From the NCBI GenBank assembly GCA_003247135.1, contig QKAW01000055.1, positions 1 through 64,000 on the forward strand: a DNA stretch of 64,000 nt. The letters run 5' to 3'. The DNA comes from Spirochaetales bacterium. GTDB lineage: Bacteria > Spirochaetota > Spirochaetia > DSM-2461. Numbering within the stretch: position 1 is the stretch's first letter; each line of letters starts with the position of its first letter. Position numbers and translations under genes: made by a program. Below are positions 52,978-62,367 of the stretch, one piece after another. The notes beneath the pieces are model-generated. The model was not told the DNA's origin, did no database searches, and worked only from the letters and a program-made list of their open reading frames with translations.

Positions 52978-54141
52978 CTATTTTTTATATAGAAGAATAT
53001 TAATAAAATCCGGATTATCAAAGTCTCTATCTTTAATAAAAGTTAATTGATCACTTAAAAAACTATTATGATGATTAATTGTTTTTGTATGTACCTGTAC
53101 AACTTTCACAGCGTCATCAACTGTTATAAATCCTTTGGAAGCGGCTAACCCGGTTAAATAAAATTTAATAAAACTAAACCTAAAAAGAGTTATCAGTAAT
53201 CCATCAAAGGGATCTTCACTTACATTAAAAGGAAAATTTGACTGAAAAAATAAGTTAACCAGATAGTTTTCAAAAATATGTGACTGGGATTTTATAAAAG
53301 GATCAGTAACAGACTCCTCAATAGATTTATAATTCTCTGATTTTATTCCTAGTGGTATATCATCAGATATTTTTAAAGATTTTTGAACTAATCTGGTTAA
53401 TTCCTGAAAATACTTACTGTCAATTTCATTAAAAACATTTAACAATTTAAATGATTCATTAAAAAAAACTAATCTAAATGAGAAGTTGTTATCTGTCTTT
53501 ATTCCTTCGTAGATTCTGTTAATATAAAATTCCTGAGAAATTTTTTTTATACGATCTTCTATTGAAAAGTTTCTGTTTTGTACGATTTTTACTGATTTTG
53601 ATCTGTAAAAGAATAAATTTTTTATTAGTGAATTCTTCCATTCTCTGTTTTTTGTATCTATAAAGCTATGTATTATATACCGATCCGGAATGACTTCTTC
53701 TTCAATAAAAGTTATAGGATCTTGTCTGTTAAAGATAATTTTAACCGCTTCTGGGCATGACATATTTAGGGATAACTCATATACACCATTTAAAACATTA
53801 TAGATCCTTGGGTAAGTATAACAAACATTAGAAAGATAACTTTCTCCAAAGTTATTGTAAATGTCGCATAATTTATCCTTATTTAAAAATGGGCATCTTT
53901 TATCTTTATTAATTTTCATTTGTCCATAATCTATATCATCTGATTCTGTGTTTTCATTTTTATACAAATTTTTAGAGAATCGCTTCTTCATCTCAATATT
54001 ATCAGTCTTAAAATATTTTCTGAATGTATTTTTATCAATGTCTATACTCCAGCCAATACAGCAACTGTCATCACATTTTTCACCTATACATTTAAAATCT
54101 GAAATATAATTAGGCCTAATTAATCTAATTTTATTTTCCAT
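52978..54141 (-). CDS. fliB: Flagellin lysine-N-methylase (FliB-like)
   Basis: 387 residues. The N-terminal cysteine pattern is that of FliB: 'CIGEKCDDSCCIGWSIDID' then 'CPFLNKDKLCDIYNNFGE' and 'LSNVCYTYPRI', likely binding an iron-sulfur cluster. The C-terminal half is helical and variable. FliB methylates surface lysines of flagellin. In a spirochaete, whose flagella are periplasmic, the target is less obvious. It overlaps the upstream methyltransferase-like gene by 11 bases, so the two are made together. Confidence 0.83.
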   Translation of the reverse strand: MENKIRLIRPNYISDFKCIGEKCDDSCCIGWSIDIDKNTFRKYFKTDNIEMKKRFSKNLYKNENTESDDIDYGQMKINKDKRCPFLNKDKLCDIYNNFGESYLSNVCYTYPRIYNVLNGVYELSLNMSCPEAVKIIFNRQDPITFIEEEVIPDRYIIHSFIDTKNREWKNSLIKNLFFYRSKSVKIVQNRNFSIEDRIKKISQEFYINRIYEGIKTDNNFSFRLVFFNESFKLLNVFNEIDSKYFQELTRLVQKSLKISDDIPLGIKSENYKSIEESVTDPFIKSQSHIFENYLVNLFFQSNFPFNVSEDPFDGLLITLFRFSFIKFYLTGLAASKGFITVDDAVKVVQVHTKTINHHNSFLSDQLTFIKDRDFDNPDFINILLYKK

Positions 54142-55024
54142 CTACAGTTCCTAGAACAATTGTTCTTCCTGCTGTAAATGCAATTTTTTGGGCAATATTT
54201 ATATTTTTCGGTAATTTTTCAATAATTTGATCTGGAAAGATTACGCAAAAACTTTTTATATATGGTAGCCAGCACTTAAATAATTCTAATGAGTGATCCG
54301 TAATATTTGACATCCAGGATCTATCTGCAGGAAAATCTGATACTAAACAGCAATTATCTACCCAGGGTTTGAAAGCATCTCTAGGAAGTATTTCAAGATC
54401 CAAACCTATATTATCCCTGTTCTTTCGTGCTAATCTTATCATTCTGTGGTTATTATCACCAGCGAATGTTTTTTTCTTTCTTAAAACAGATGCTATAGGT
54501 ATAAGACCTGTACCACAGCAGGGATCTACAATTGTATCACTATTGGCAATATTCACCATTGCAAGAGCAGCCAGGGAACTTAATGAGACACAAGTTCTCT
54601 CGGTTATAGAGTTCATTTTTTCTAATATACTGTTTTGCTTTTCAATAACTAAACCTGTGTACCAATTCTCATTATCTGGAGTAAAAACTAGAAGGATAGA
54701 TTCCGGGTTTGAAGCACGAATATCACCACCTATATATTTGTAGGCTAATCTAGCATAGGTAATAGAACCCTGTCTTCTTTTTCCATCAATTTTTTCAACT
54801 CTATAGGGGGATGGTATACTAATCTTAATATTTCTAATAGCATCTTCAGGTGTACTACCTTTTGAGATTTCTTTAATAGCAAATGATGCAAATGCACTAT
54901 TTTCCAAATTAAAATCATTTCCTATAAAAAATCTGTTTGAAACTTGAGTTAATCCTGCAGATATCATTTCAGCCTGAGCCAGATCTTCGAACCCCTCATT
55001 AATATTTCTATATATCCAAATCAT
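54131..55024 (-). CDS. SAM-dependent methyltransferase of the TRM11/RlmKL-like RNA methylase group
   Basis: 297 residues. The C-terminal Rossmann domain has SAM motif I 'VDPCCGTGLIPIAS', then 'FAGDNNHRMIRLARKN' and 'LPRDAFK'. The catalytic motif IV, usually D/NPPY, reads 'SDFPADRSW' here, so base methylation is not certain. The N-terminal part ('FEDLAQAEMISAGL') resembles RNA-methylase N-termini but lacks a clear THUMP domain. It is paired with fliB. No ribosome site is visible and TATAAT ends 10 bases before the ATG. Confidence 0.65.
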   Translation of the reverse strand: MIWIYRNINEGFEDLAQAEMISAGLTQVSNRFFIGNDFNLENSAFASFAIKEISKGSTPEDAIRNIKISIPSPYRVEKIDGKRRQGSITYARLAYKYIGGDIRASNPESILLVFTPDNENWYTGLVIEKQNSILEKMNSITERTCVSLSSLAALAMVNIANSDTIVDPCCGTGLIPIASVLRKKKTFAGDNNHRMIRLARKNRDNIGLDLEILPRDAFKPWVDNCCLVSDFPADRSWMSNITDHSLELFKCWLPYIKSFCVIFPDQIIEKLPKNINIAQKIAFTAGRTIVLGTVDGK

Positions 55025-55108
55025 TTCGAAATAGATTATATTTATAATTAAAAGAATACAATTAAAATTAGCTTAAAAGTAAAATTTGTTCTAAAGAAGT
55101 TTAGTCTA

Positions 55109-55834
55109 TCAGTTTATATAGTTTTTTAATTGTTGAATTCTTCTGCGTGAAACATTAAGTTTCTCACCATTAAAAAGTTCTACAGTATATATTCCATTAG
55201 TGGATGTATGTAATTTTGTAATATATTTTATATTTATTAGGTCATTTCTGCTTATACGGTAGAAACCCATATTGTTTAGATAGTTTTCATAATAATTAAG
55301 AGATTTGTCAGAGAAATATTCACTTTTTTCTGTAAAAATAAAGCTAAAACCTTCTTTAATACTGATTTTGTAAATATTATCTATTTTAATTACTTTTATT
55401 GTATCTCCGGATTTTACAGATAAAACATCCTTTACTAATTCATTTTTTTGTATTAGATATTGGCTACTATTCATAACTTTAGTTATTTTATCAAGTGATT
55501 GTTTAAACCTCTCTCTGCTTATGGGTTTAAGAAGGTAGTCAATTGCATTAATATCATAAGCATTTACTCCAAATTCAGAATAAGCAGTCTGGAATACGAT
55601 AAGTGGAATTTTACTTAATTGAGTTATACTTTTAAATATAGAAGCACCAGGCATATTTATATCGAGAAATGCTACATCCGGTTTATAAATATTAATTTGG
55701 TTAATTACCTCCTCAACATTTTCAGCTTCACTTACTATCTTAAAATTATTGTAATTTGAAAATAAATCTCGCAATCTTTTTCTTGCAGGTGCTTCATCAT
55801 CAGCGATAAGTACATTTATTATTGTGGAAGACAT
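55109..55834 (-). CDS. LytTR-family response regulator
   Basis: 241 residues. The receiver has 'LIADDEAPARKRLRDLF', phospho-acceptor Asp in 'VAFLDINMPG', 'FQTAYSEFGVNAYDINAIDYL' (Thr/Tyr switch) and the Lys in 'YLLKPISRERF'. The C-terminal LytTR DNA-binding domain has 'YRISRNDLINIKYI' and 'LFNGEKLNVSRRRIQQLK'. It overlaps the histidine kinase gene by 16 bases. A likely target site, CCACTYARAC repeated at 21-base spacing, lies upstream of the divergent bactofilin-like gene. Confidence 0.92.
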   Translation of the reverse strand: MSSTIINVLIADDEAPARKRLRDLFSNYNNFKIVSEAENVEEVINQINIYKPDVAFLDINMPGASIFKSITQLSKIPLIVFQTAYSEFGVNAYDINAIDYLLKPISRERFKQSLDKITKVMNSSQYLIQKNELVKDVLSVKSGDTIKVIKIDNIYKISIKEGFSFIFTEKSEYFSDKSLNYYENYLNNMGFYRISRNDLINIKYITKLHTSTNGIYTVELFNGEKLNVSRRRIQQLKNYIN

Positions 55835-56784
55835 ATAGTTATTCCTCCGTTGGAAATTTCAAAAGAGCCATTATTTAACTCTGTAAGTTTTTTAGTTATT
55901 TCAATTCCAGAACCTTGCCCAATCATCTCTTTAGTTAACTTTTTTTCACTATCAATAAGTGTAATTTTAAGAATATTTTTATGCTTTATTATATCTATAG
56001 TAATTTTTAGAAAATCAACAATTTCCAGATTATGCTTTAAAGAATTTTCAATTATCGGTTGCAACAGTAATGGAGGGATATTGCCTTCTGTCTCACCGGT
56101 TATTTCAAAGTTAAGTCTATTTCCAAATCTTTGTTTTTGTATAAATATGTACCTTTTAATACTAGATATCTCATCAGATAGTTTAACACTAACTTTTTTT
56201 GAAGCATCCAAATTATATCTAAGTAGTTCAGAAAGTTGAATTAGGACTTCTTCTGCTCTTTCTTTATCATCTAGGAGAGATACCATTAAATTTAGTGAGT
56301 TAAACAAGAAATGAGGGTTGAATTTTGATGAATACATTTCACGTTCAATTTTTTCTCTTAACTCCAACTCCATTTCACTTTTCTGCTTAAAATTATAGAA
56401 AGCACAACTATATAAACTAAGGGATGTAATTATTATGAAAATAATAAAAAAATATGATGTCACAACATCCAATCCATATAAGAAAAATAGAGGCTCTTTT
56501 ATTAAAAGGGTAAATAATGCAAAGATAGATAACCCGATTGAGATAATTACTATAACTGTATATTTTATTTGTACTTTTAAATACTCAGAACTCTCAAAAA
56601 ATAGAAAAATATTTAGTAGCATCCCTCCTGAAATAATAAAGCTATTAAATAACCCAAGAATAAATAGATCAAAAGTAAAATAGTGTTTTATAAGTATAAA
56701 TAACAAAGGTAAAAGTGCAAATGACATTATAAAAATTGGAATGAATAATGCTCTTACTGTTTTAAAATTGTTTTTGAAACTCAT
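55819..56784 (-). CDS. LytS/YehU-type sensor histidine kinase
   Basis: 321 residues. Five to six membrane segments fill residues 1-140 with no large external loop, so the membrane itself or a small ligand is sensed. The His-kinase domain has 'FNPHFLFNSLNLMVSLL' with the phospho-His, 'LLLQPIIENSLKHNL' (N box) and a short 'GQGSGIEITKKL' G box. This is the LytS class, always paired with LytTR regulators, as here. Signal unknown. Confidence 0.9.
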   Translation of the reverse strand: MSFKNNFKTVRALFIPIFIMSFALLPLLFILIKHYFTFDLFILGLFNSFIISGGMLLNIFLFFESSEYLKVQIKYTVIVIISIGLSIFALFTLLIKEPLFFLYGLDVVTSYFFIIFIIITSLSLYSCAFYNFKQKSEMELELREKIEREMYSSKFNPHFLFNSLNLMVSLLDDKERAEEVLIQLSELLRYNLDASKKVSVKLSDEISSIKRYIFIQKQRFGNRLNFEITGETEGNIPPLLLQPIIENSLKHNLEIVDFLKITIDIIKHKNILKITLIDSEKKLTKEMIGQGSGIEITKKLTELNNGSFEISNGGITICLPQ

Positions 56785-56828
56785 ACATCACATATTAAAC
56801 CAAACTTAAGTATAGAGCAATAAATTTA

Positions 56829-56859
56829 CCACTTAGACAGATATTTCAGCCACTCAAAC
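56829..56859. promoter_or_regulatory. Candidate LytTR binding site (direct repeats) between divergent units
   Basis: CCACTTAGAC (56829-56838) and CCACTCAAAC (56850-56859) are direct repeats 21 bases apart, two helical turns, the geometry used by LytTR regulators. About 10 bases further on, a weak -35 (TTTTAA 56868-56873) and TATATT (56891-56896) could be the activated promoter of the plus-strand gene. Confidence 0.5.
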
Positions 56860-56925
56860 TATTTTAATTTTAAAAAATATTTACAAGATATATATTAAAA
56901 TTATGAAAATATAAGGAGAAAAAAA

Positions 56926-58047
56926 ATGAAAAGATTTTTAATTATTTTTAAATTGTTATTAGTCAGTTTAATATTTGCAAGTAATACAAATTTTGATGCG
57001 GGTAGTTTAACAGTAATCGCAGAGGAAAGTGGAAAGGAAGTTAATGTTACTGATAATAGTTCTGAGGATTATTTGGCTGGAGGAAATATTGTTACTTTCA
57101 GTGGAGTTGCTGATGATATCTACTTAATGGGTAGAAAAGTTATTATGTCAGGAAAATCTAATGGTGGCTTTTTCGGATTTGCTGAAACTTTTACAATGGA
57201 TGGGAGCGTTGACAATAATTTTCATAGTGCTGCAGGAAATGTTCGAATAAATGGTATGATAAATGGAACATCATTTATTGCCGCTGAAGATATTATAATA
57301 AGTGAAAATTCAAAAATAAATGGAACATTATTCTCTGTTAGTAATACATTACATGTTATAGGAGCCTTGAATAACGGTTTAAATGCAGGAGCTGGAGAAA
57401 TTATAATAGATGGACCAGTTACAGGAGATGTCAATATTAAAACAGGAAACATAATTATTACCGAGAGGGGATCTATATCCGGGAATCTTACATACAGTTC
57501 AAGTAAGGAGTTAACAATAAGTGAGAAGGAAAGGGTAAATGGTTCTATAACATTTGAGGCTGATAAAAGAATTAAAAAAGAAAAAATATCAACAATAGGT
57601 ATTATAATAACAATTATTATATATCTGTCATTTCTTGTTAGCGGTTTATTATTTCTTCTAATCCCAGGAATTAAAGATAACTTTAGTGAGGGTATTAATG
57701 CACAATTTTTAGTAAAGAAAATGCTTTGGGGATTAATTCCAATCTTTGTATATCCTGTTTTAATGGTTATAACAATACCATTACTTCCAATTTCATTTAT
57801 TCTAGGATTACTTCTGTTACCGTTATTATGGATATGTGGAATTCTAGGTGTGTTAAAGCTTAGTCAATTTCTATTTGACCTTGTAAATTGGAACAGTGCA
57901 AGTGCATATATAAAATTTCTATTAACAGGTCTTATCTATATTGCATTAGCACAAATACCATTTGTAAAAACATTAATAGTTCTGGGTATTACGGCTATAG
58001 GATCAGGTTTCTTGTTAGGCAAAATATTTAGAAAACATGCCATTTAG
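56926..58047 (+). CDS. Exported bactofilin-like repeat protein with C-terminal membrane domain
   Basis: 373 residues; AAGGAG precedes the ATG. A signal peptide (about 1-20) is followed by ~185 residues of short beta repeats, each with a 'G.V..N....G.I.I.G' pattern ('DNNFHSAAGNVRINGMING', 'GDVNIKTGNIIITERGSISG'), like bactofilin beta-helix strands. Four hydrophobic segments (about 224-370) follow and it ends in a basic tail (GKIFRKHAI). The helix should therefore lie on the outer side of the inner membrane. It is divergent from the LytS/LytR pair and probably their target. The role could be envelope stress or shape. A 63-base gap separates it from the kinase cluster. Confidence 0.7.
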   Translation: MKRFLIIFKLLLVSLIFASNTNFDAGSLTVIAEESGKEVNVTDNSSEDYLAGGNIVTFSGVADDIYLMGRKVIMSGKSNGGFFGFAETFTMDGSVDNNFHSAAGNVRINGMINGTSFIAAEDIIISENSKINGTLFSVSNTLHVIGALNNGLNAGAGEIIIDGPVTGDVNIKTGNIIITERGSISGNLTYSSSKELTISEKERVNGSITFEADKRIKKEKISTIGIIITIIIYLSFLVSGLLFLLIPGIKDNFSEGINAQFLVKKMLWGLIPIFVYPVLMVITIPLLPISFILGLLLLPLLWICGILGVLKLSQFLFDLVNWNSASAYIKFLLTGLIYIALAQIPFVKTLIVLGITAIGSGFLLGKIFRKHAI

Positions 58048-58110
58048 CATATATAATTAGTATAGTTGTTGCCATAAAATTATCCTTAGTAATAACAAAG
58101 GGGGAATTTT

Positions 58111-58623
58111 ATGGTAACTGATAAAATAAGAAATCATCTGGTTAAAATTGCAAAAAAATCTGGGTTGGGAGATGGTGCAGAAACAATAGATATGCTTGTT
58201 TCTGCATTTGTTGAGAAATTGGTATGTTTTGAAACTCAGGCTAGAGAATATGGTCTTAAAAATGTTAATGTATTTAGAGATATTCAGGATTCGGGAGCAC
58301 TTGTTATCACATATTCAGGTTCTTTGCTAAGTATTGGGCCAAAAATTGATGGAAAGAGAAAAGCTGAATACATTAGTATTGGATTAAGGACAGATGTTCC
58401 AGAAAGAGCGGTAGAAGAATACTCTATACTAGATGGGGATTTTGAAATCGATGGCATTGTTAATTTTATAAATGGGCCAATTAAATCTAGCTCTGGAATT
58501 TACAAAATAGCTAAAATAGATGATAGACTTAATGCAATAGCACAGCAAGAGGTTTTAAAAGATGTTACCCAAATATTAATAGAAGATTTTGTAGAAGTTA
58601 ATAATACAATAATTGAAGGTTAA
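58111..58623 (+). CDS. Hypothetical cytoplasmic protein leading the kinase cluster
   Basis: 170 residues, no signal or membrane segment. 'LVTYSGSLLSIG' type strand (seen as 'ALVITYSGSLLSIGPKIDG') and 'RKAEYISIGLRTDVPER' suggest an alpha/beta fold; 'IDMLVSAFVEKLVCFETQA' is helical. AAAGGGGG lies before the ATG. The stop is followed after four bases by the phosphatase start, so it is co-translated. I recognise no family. It may be the soluble substrate or adaptor of the kinase/phosphatase pair. Confidence 0.6.
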   Translation: MVTDKIRNHLVKIAKKSGLGDGAETIDMLVSAFVEKLVCFETQAREYGLKNVNVFRDIQDSGALVITYSGSLLSIGPKIDGKRKAEYISIGLRTDVPERAVEEYSILDGDFEIDGIVNFINGPIKSSSGIYKIAKIDDRLNAIAQQEVLKDVTQILIEDFVEVNNTIIEG

Positions 58624-58627
58624 TGTT

Positions 58628-59641
58628 TTGAAAGCTTTAGATGAACAGTTAACCAAGATATTTAGGGAAGATAATATTTTAGATGAAAGTTTTATTACTG
58701 ACTTTTTAATTAATGTAAATAAAGTACTCTCCCTTGAAAATGAGTTTTTAAGACCCAGAGATAATATGAACAATAGTGGTGGCTTAATTTTTCTTGATAA
58801 AAATATAGATACTATTCTTGTATCAGATATTCATTCTAGAGTGGAATTTTTAAAAAATCTTATTGATTTTAAAGTTAATGGAAAAACTGTTCTTCAACTT
58901 TTATCTGAAAAAAAGATTCAGATAGTATGTGTAGGAGATTTGTATCATTCAGAAATAAACTGCAAAAACAGATGGCTATGTGCCATGGAAGAGATGCTAG
59001 GTGGATTTAAATTTCATAACAGTATTGATTTTGAATTTAATGAAAACATTAAAACATTACATTTCATATCACTATTAAAGATAAATTTCCCGGAAAATTT
59101 TCATTTTTTAAAAGGGAACCATGAGAATATTGCTAATGAGAATATTAATGGGAACTTACCATTTGGTAAATTTTCCAAAGAAGGCTTAATTGTTAAATTA
59201 TTTTTAGAAAAATTCTATAGCAAAGAACTTTTTAAACAACTATACATATTTGAAAAAAAATTACCAATTGTAGCAGTTGGAAATAATTTTGTTGTATCCC
59301 ATAGTGAACCAAGAAATTTTCATTCCAAAGAGGAAATTATTAATTATAATCAAAATCCGGATGTCATCTTTGATTTTACATGGACAGGTAACAATGAAGC
59401 TACAAAAAATAGTGTTGAAAATATCCTTAAGCACTTTTTTTCATCTAATTATAATTATTCAAGATATTTTGCAGGACACAGACCTGTTCCTGATATGTAT
59501 TCACTAAGGGCAAATAATTTTTTTGTTCAATTTCATAACCCTTTAAAACAGAATATTGTAATTATTTCACCAGGGGAAGATATATCTTTAGATAAAAATA
59601 TTGTTAATTTAATGGAAACAAAGGGGTATAGGTATGGCTGA
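58628..59641 (+). CDS. PPP-like metallophosphoesterase (probable protein phosphatase)
   Basis: 337 residues from TTG 58628, with GAAGG eight bases upstream; a TTG at 58613 inside the previous gene lacks such a site. Metal-binding motifs are in order: 'VSDIHSR' (Asp67, His69), 'VGDLYHS' (Gly103-Asp104), 'GNHEN' (163-167), 'VSHSEP' (His225) and 'AGHRPVP' (His284). The GDxVDRG loop of Ser/Thr phosphatases is changed to GDLYHSE. It overlaps the kinase start by eight bases, so it is probably the phosphatase opposing that kinase. Nucleotide hydrolysis is the main alternative. Confidence 0.75.
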   Translation: MKALDEQLTKIFREDNILDESFITDFLINVNKVLSLENEFLRPRDNMNNSGGLIFLDKNIDTILVSDIHSRVEFLKNLIDFKVNGKTVLQLLSEKKIQIVCVGDLYHSEINCKNRWLCAMEEMLGGFKFHNSIDFEFNENIKTLHFISLLKINFPENFHFLKGNHENIANENINGNLPFGKFSKEGLIVKLFLEKFYSKELFKQLYIFEKKLPIVAVGNNFVVSHSEPRNFHSKEEIINYNQNPDVIFDFTWTGNNEATKNSVENILKHFFSSNYNYSRYFAGHRPVPDMYSLRANNFFVQFHNPLKQNIVIISPGEDISLDKNIVNLMETKGYRYG

Positions 59642-61493
59642 TATTCCAAAATATATTGGAAAATATAAAATTGATGTATTAATAGCTAAAGGCGGAATGG
59701 GTGAAGTTTATAAAGGAATTCATCCCACACTTAACAAGAATGTAATATTAAAAAAATTAACACTTGATAATCATGAACAGTTTATAGAAAGATTTAATCG
59801 TGAAGCCCGAATAATGATGGAATTCAGAAATGATAATATAGTAGATGTTTATGATCATTTTAAAGAAGGTGACAACTACTATATTGTTCTAGAATATATT
59901 GATGGAATATCTTTGGACCAATTTATCCAAAAGGAGAGATATCTTAGTAGTGATCTGGCACTTTATATAACAGGAGAGATTTCAAAAGCATTGGTTTATG
60001 CACATAATAAAAATGTTATTCACAGAGATATTAAACCTGGGAATATTCTATTATCTAAAACAGGTGAAGTTAAACTTGTTGATTTTGGTATAGCGGTCTC
60101 TGATAAAGAGTCAGGTCAAGATTTGACTAAAGAGGGTATGACACTAGGGACACCATCTTATATGGCTCCTGAACAGTTTTCAAATTCTAAAAATGTAGAT
60201 AAACGAGCAGACATATACTCTGTTGGAGTTATGTTGTATGAAATGGTTACTGGTAAAAAACCATATAGTTCTGGTTTGAGTGCTCAATCAATAGCAATGA
60301 TCCAGAAGGGGAGACATAGATCCCCAAGAAAAGTAAATCCTGAAACATCAATATTTGCAGCAAAATTAATAAAAAAACTTATGAAGCCAAAAATAAGAAA
60401 AAGAGTGCAGGATATGGAGGTGGTTAATAAGTTATTAACCAGATATTTTAAAGCTACTGATGTAAAATGTTTTGCGAATAGAATTTCTGATATGATAAAT
60501 GAAAATCCCCTACGGGAAATAAAGATAAAAAAACATAATAAACTATTTCCAATTGTTATTTTAGTAATAATAATGTGTAGCTCTATTATGTATGGCTATA
60601 AAGAGGGTTATTTTTTTGAATACTTTAAAAGTAATGATTATGGTCTAGTAAAAATAGAGCTCTCTGTAGATGATGGATATTATAAAAATATTTCAGAATT
60701 ATCAATTATCAGCAAATTATATAATGAAGAGTTAAGTAAACTGGAATTTCTGGAAAACACAAAATTGAATTTTGTATCCAGTAAGAATGAGAAGAATAGA
60801 AAGAGTTGTAAGACATATCTTCCAAATGGTAATTACAGATTAAAGGTTAACATTGATGGTAACATATTCTGGAGTAATTTTACTGTTTTATCACGAAAAA
60901 CTCAAAAGTTAAATACATTAACTTCAGAGGGAGTTAATGTTCAAATAAAGTTTGTCAAACCTGAAAAACAGCGTTTAAAAACCCATTTTAGTATCTATGA
61001 CATAGAAACAGGTGAAAATTTAAGTGAATCTACAACAATTAATATAAAAGATAATAATAAATATATTCCATATTCTTCGATTGACACAGAACTTGAGACA
61101 GATAATGTATACTTTTTTAAGTTTTCAAAGGAAGGGTATTATGACAAAGAGTATATATTAAGAATAGAGTCAGATCAGACAGATTTAATAATAACAGCTG
61201 CTCTTTTTCCAATATCTGGAAAAATTTCTGTAATTAGTAATGTCGATAATGTAGATTTGAAAATAAATAATCGTAACACTATTGAAACAGGATATCCCTT
61301 AAGAACAATAAAAAAAATTGATCCGATAGGGGTTAATCAAACAGATATAATTATAAATCCAGGAAATTATAGTATGAGTTTTAAGTATAAGGGGCAGAAA
61401 GTTGTAAAAGATTTTATTGTCTCATCAGAGGAAGATTATTTAATAGAATTAGTTTATATGAAAAATGAAAAAAAATTATTAATTAAGGAGTGA
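59634..61493 (+). CDS. Transmembrane Hanks-type Ser/Thr kinase with external PEGA-like region
   Basis: 619 residues. The kinase domain (about 7-270) is complete: 'IAKGGMGEVYKG', Lys40/41, 'HRDIKPGN' (130-137), 'DFGIA' (150-154), 'GTPSYMAPEQF' and 'DIYSVGVMLYEMVTG'. One membrane helix (304-320) leads to ~300 external residues without PASTA repeats. The last ~85 ('ISVISNVDNVDLKINN', 'INPGNYSMSFKYKGQ') look like a PEGA domain, others like related beta-sandwiches, so envelope binding may be sensed. AAAGGGG precedes the ATG. The FHA protein follows 2 bases later. Confidence 0.9.
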   Translation: MADIPKYIGKYKIDVLIAKGGMGEVYKGIHPTLNKNVILKKLTLDNHEQFIERFNREARIMMEFRNDNIVDVYDHFKEGDNYYIVLEYIDGISLDQFIQKERYLSSDLALYITGEISKALVYAHNKNVIHRDIKPGNILLSKTGEVKLVDFGIAVSDKESGQDLTKEGMTLGTPSYMAPEQFSNSKNVDKRADIYSVGVMLYEMVTGKKPYSSGLSAQSIAMIQKGRHRSPRKVNPETSIFAAKLIKKLMKPKIRKRVQDMEVVNKLLTRYFKATDVKCFANRISDMINENPLREIKIKKHNKLFPIVILVIIMCSSIMYGYKEGYFFEYFKSNDYGLVKIELSVDDGYYKNISELSIISKLYNEELSKLEFLENTKLNFVSSKNEKNRKSCKTYLPNGNYRLKVNIDGNIFWSNFTVLSRKTQKLNTLTSEGVNVQIKFVKPEKQRLKTHFSIYDIETGENLSESTTINIKDNNKYIPYSSIDTELETDNVYFFKFSKEGYYDKEYILRIESDQTDLIITAALFPISGKISVISNVDNVDLKINNRNTIETGYPLRTIKKIDPIGVNQTDIIINPGNYSMSFKYKGQKVVKDFIVSSEEDYLIELVYMKNEKKLLIKE

Positions 61494-61495
61494 TT

Positions 61496-62359
61496 ATGTC
61501 TATAACATTAAAAAGGGTATTGATTTGTATCATATCCCTGATTGCTGCAATATTTGTCTGGCCATTTATGGAATTAATCTTATATTATCAAAATTTTTTT
61601 AAGACATATCTTATTTTTAGCATTGTTCAAGGAGCTATTATAGGTTTTGTTCTGGGTATATTTTTTGGTATTACTGAAGGAATACTGGTTAAAAAAAGAT
61701 TCTTTATATTAAAAGGGATGTTAGTTGGTGGAACAATAGGTCTATTAGGTGGAGGGCTGGGAGGTTTTATAGGCCAGTTAGCCTTAATATACATTGGTAC
61801 ATCAAATGTTTTTCATTTTATTGCCAGAGGAATTGGTTTTGGCTTCCTGGGAATTTTTATTGGTATGTCAGAAGGTATTAGAGCTAAATCCTTGCAAAAA
61901 ATTCTGGTAGGTATTTTGGGTGGTTTTTTAGGTGGATTTATTGGAGGTTATTTAATTGAAAAAATTATATACGAATATCCCGATGTATCCTTTACAAGAT
62001 TAATTGGCGTAACAGTTTTTTCTCTTCTAATTGGTCTTTTTTATGGGTTAATAGAAAAGAAATTATCACATGGGAAATTGACAGTTCTAAATGGAGAACT
62101 TAAGAAAAAAGAGTTTAATATTAATCAGAATATTGTAAGAATTGGAAGTTCTGAAAATTGCGATATTACTTTAAAAGGTGATAGTGAAATAATAAACAAC
62201 CATGCAGAAATATATTATCAAAAAGGTAAATTAAAAATTAGAAAAGTTAATGACAGTAATATGACTATAGTAAATGATGAAGAAATTTGTGAACATACTC
62301 TTAAATTTGAGGATGTTATACAAATTGGTTCTACTAAACTTTTTTATAGATGCGATTGA
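61496..62359 (+). CDS. Multi-pass glycine-zipper membrane protein with C-terminal FHA domain
   Basis: 287 residues from ATG 61496 (AAGGAG 61485-61490); a GTG two codons earlier is less likely. Residues 1-190 are about six membrane segments. A unit of the type 'GIFxGxxEGxxxK' occurs at 53-66, 118-131 and, weaker, 180-189, with Gly-zipper segments ('GGTIGLLGGGLGGFIG', 'GILGGFLGGFIGGYL') between: an internal duplication. An FHA domain (196-285, 'NIVRIGSSENCDITL', 'NNHAEIYY') faces the cytoplasm. The usual FHA Arg and Ser are replaced. Probably a membrane anchor reading or scaffolding the kinase. Confidence 0.75.
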   Translation: MSITLKRVLICIISLIAAIFVWPFMELILYYQNFFKTYLIFSIVQGAIIGFVLGIFFGITEGILVKKRFFILKGMLVGGTIGLLGGGLGGFIGQLALIYIGTSNVFHFIARGIGFGFLGIFIGMSEGIRAKSLQKILVGILGGFLGGFIGGYLIEKIIYEYPDVSFTRLIGVTVFSLLIGLFYGLIEKKLSHGKLTVLNGELKKKEFNINQNIVRIGSSENCDITLKGDSEIINNHAEIYYQKGKLKIRKVNDSNMTIVNDEEICEHTLKFEDVIQIGSTKLFYRCD

Positions 62360-62367
62360 GGAAAGAA

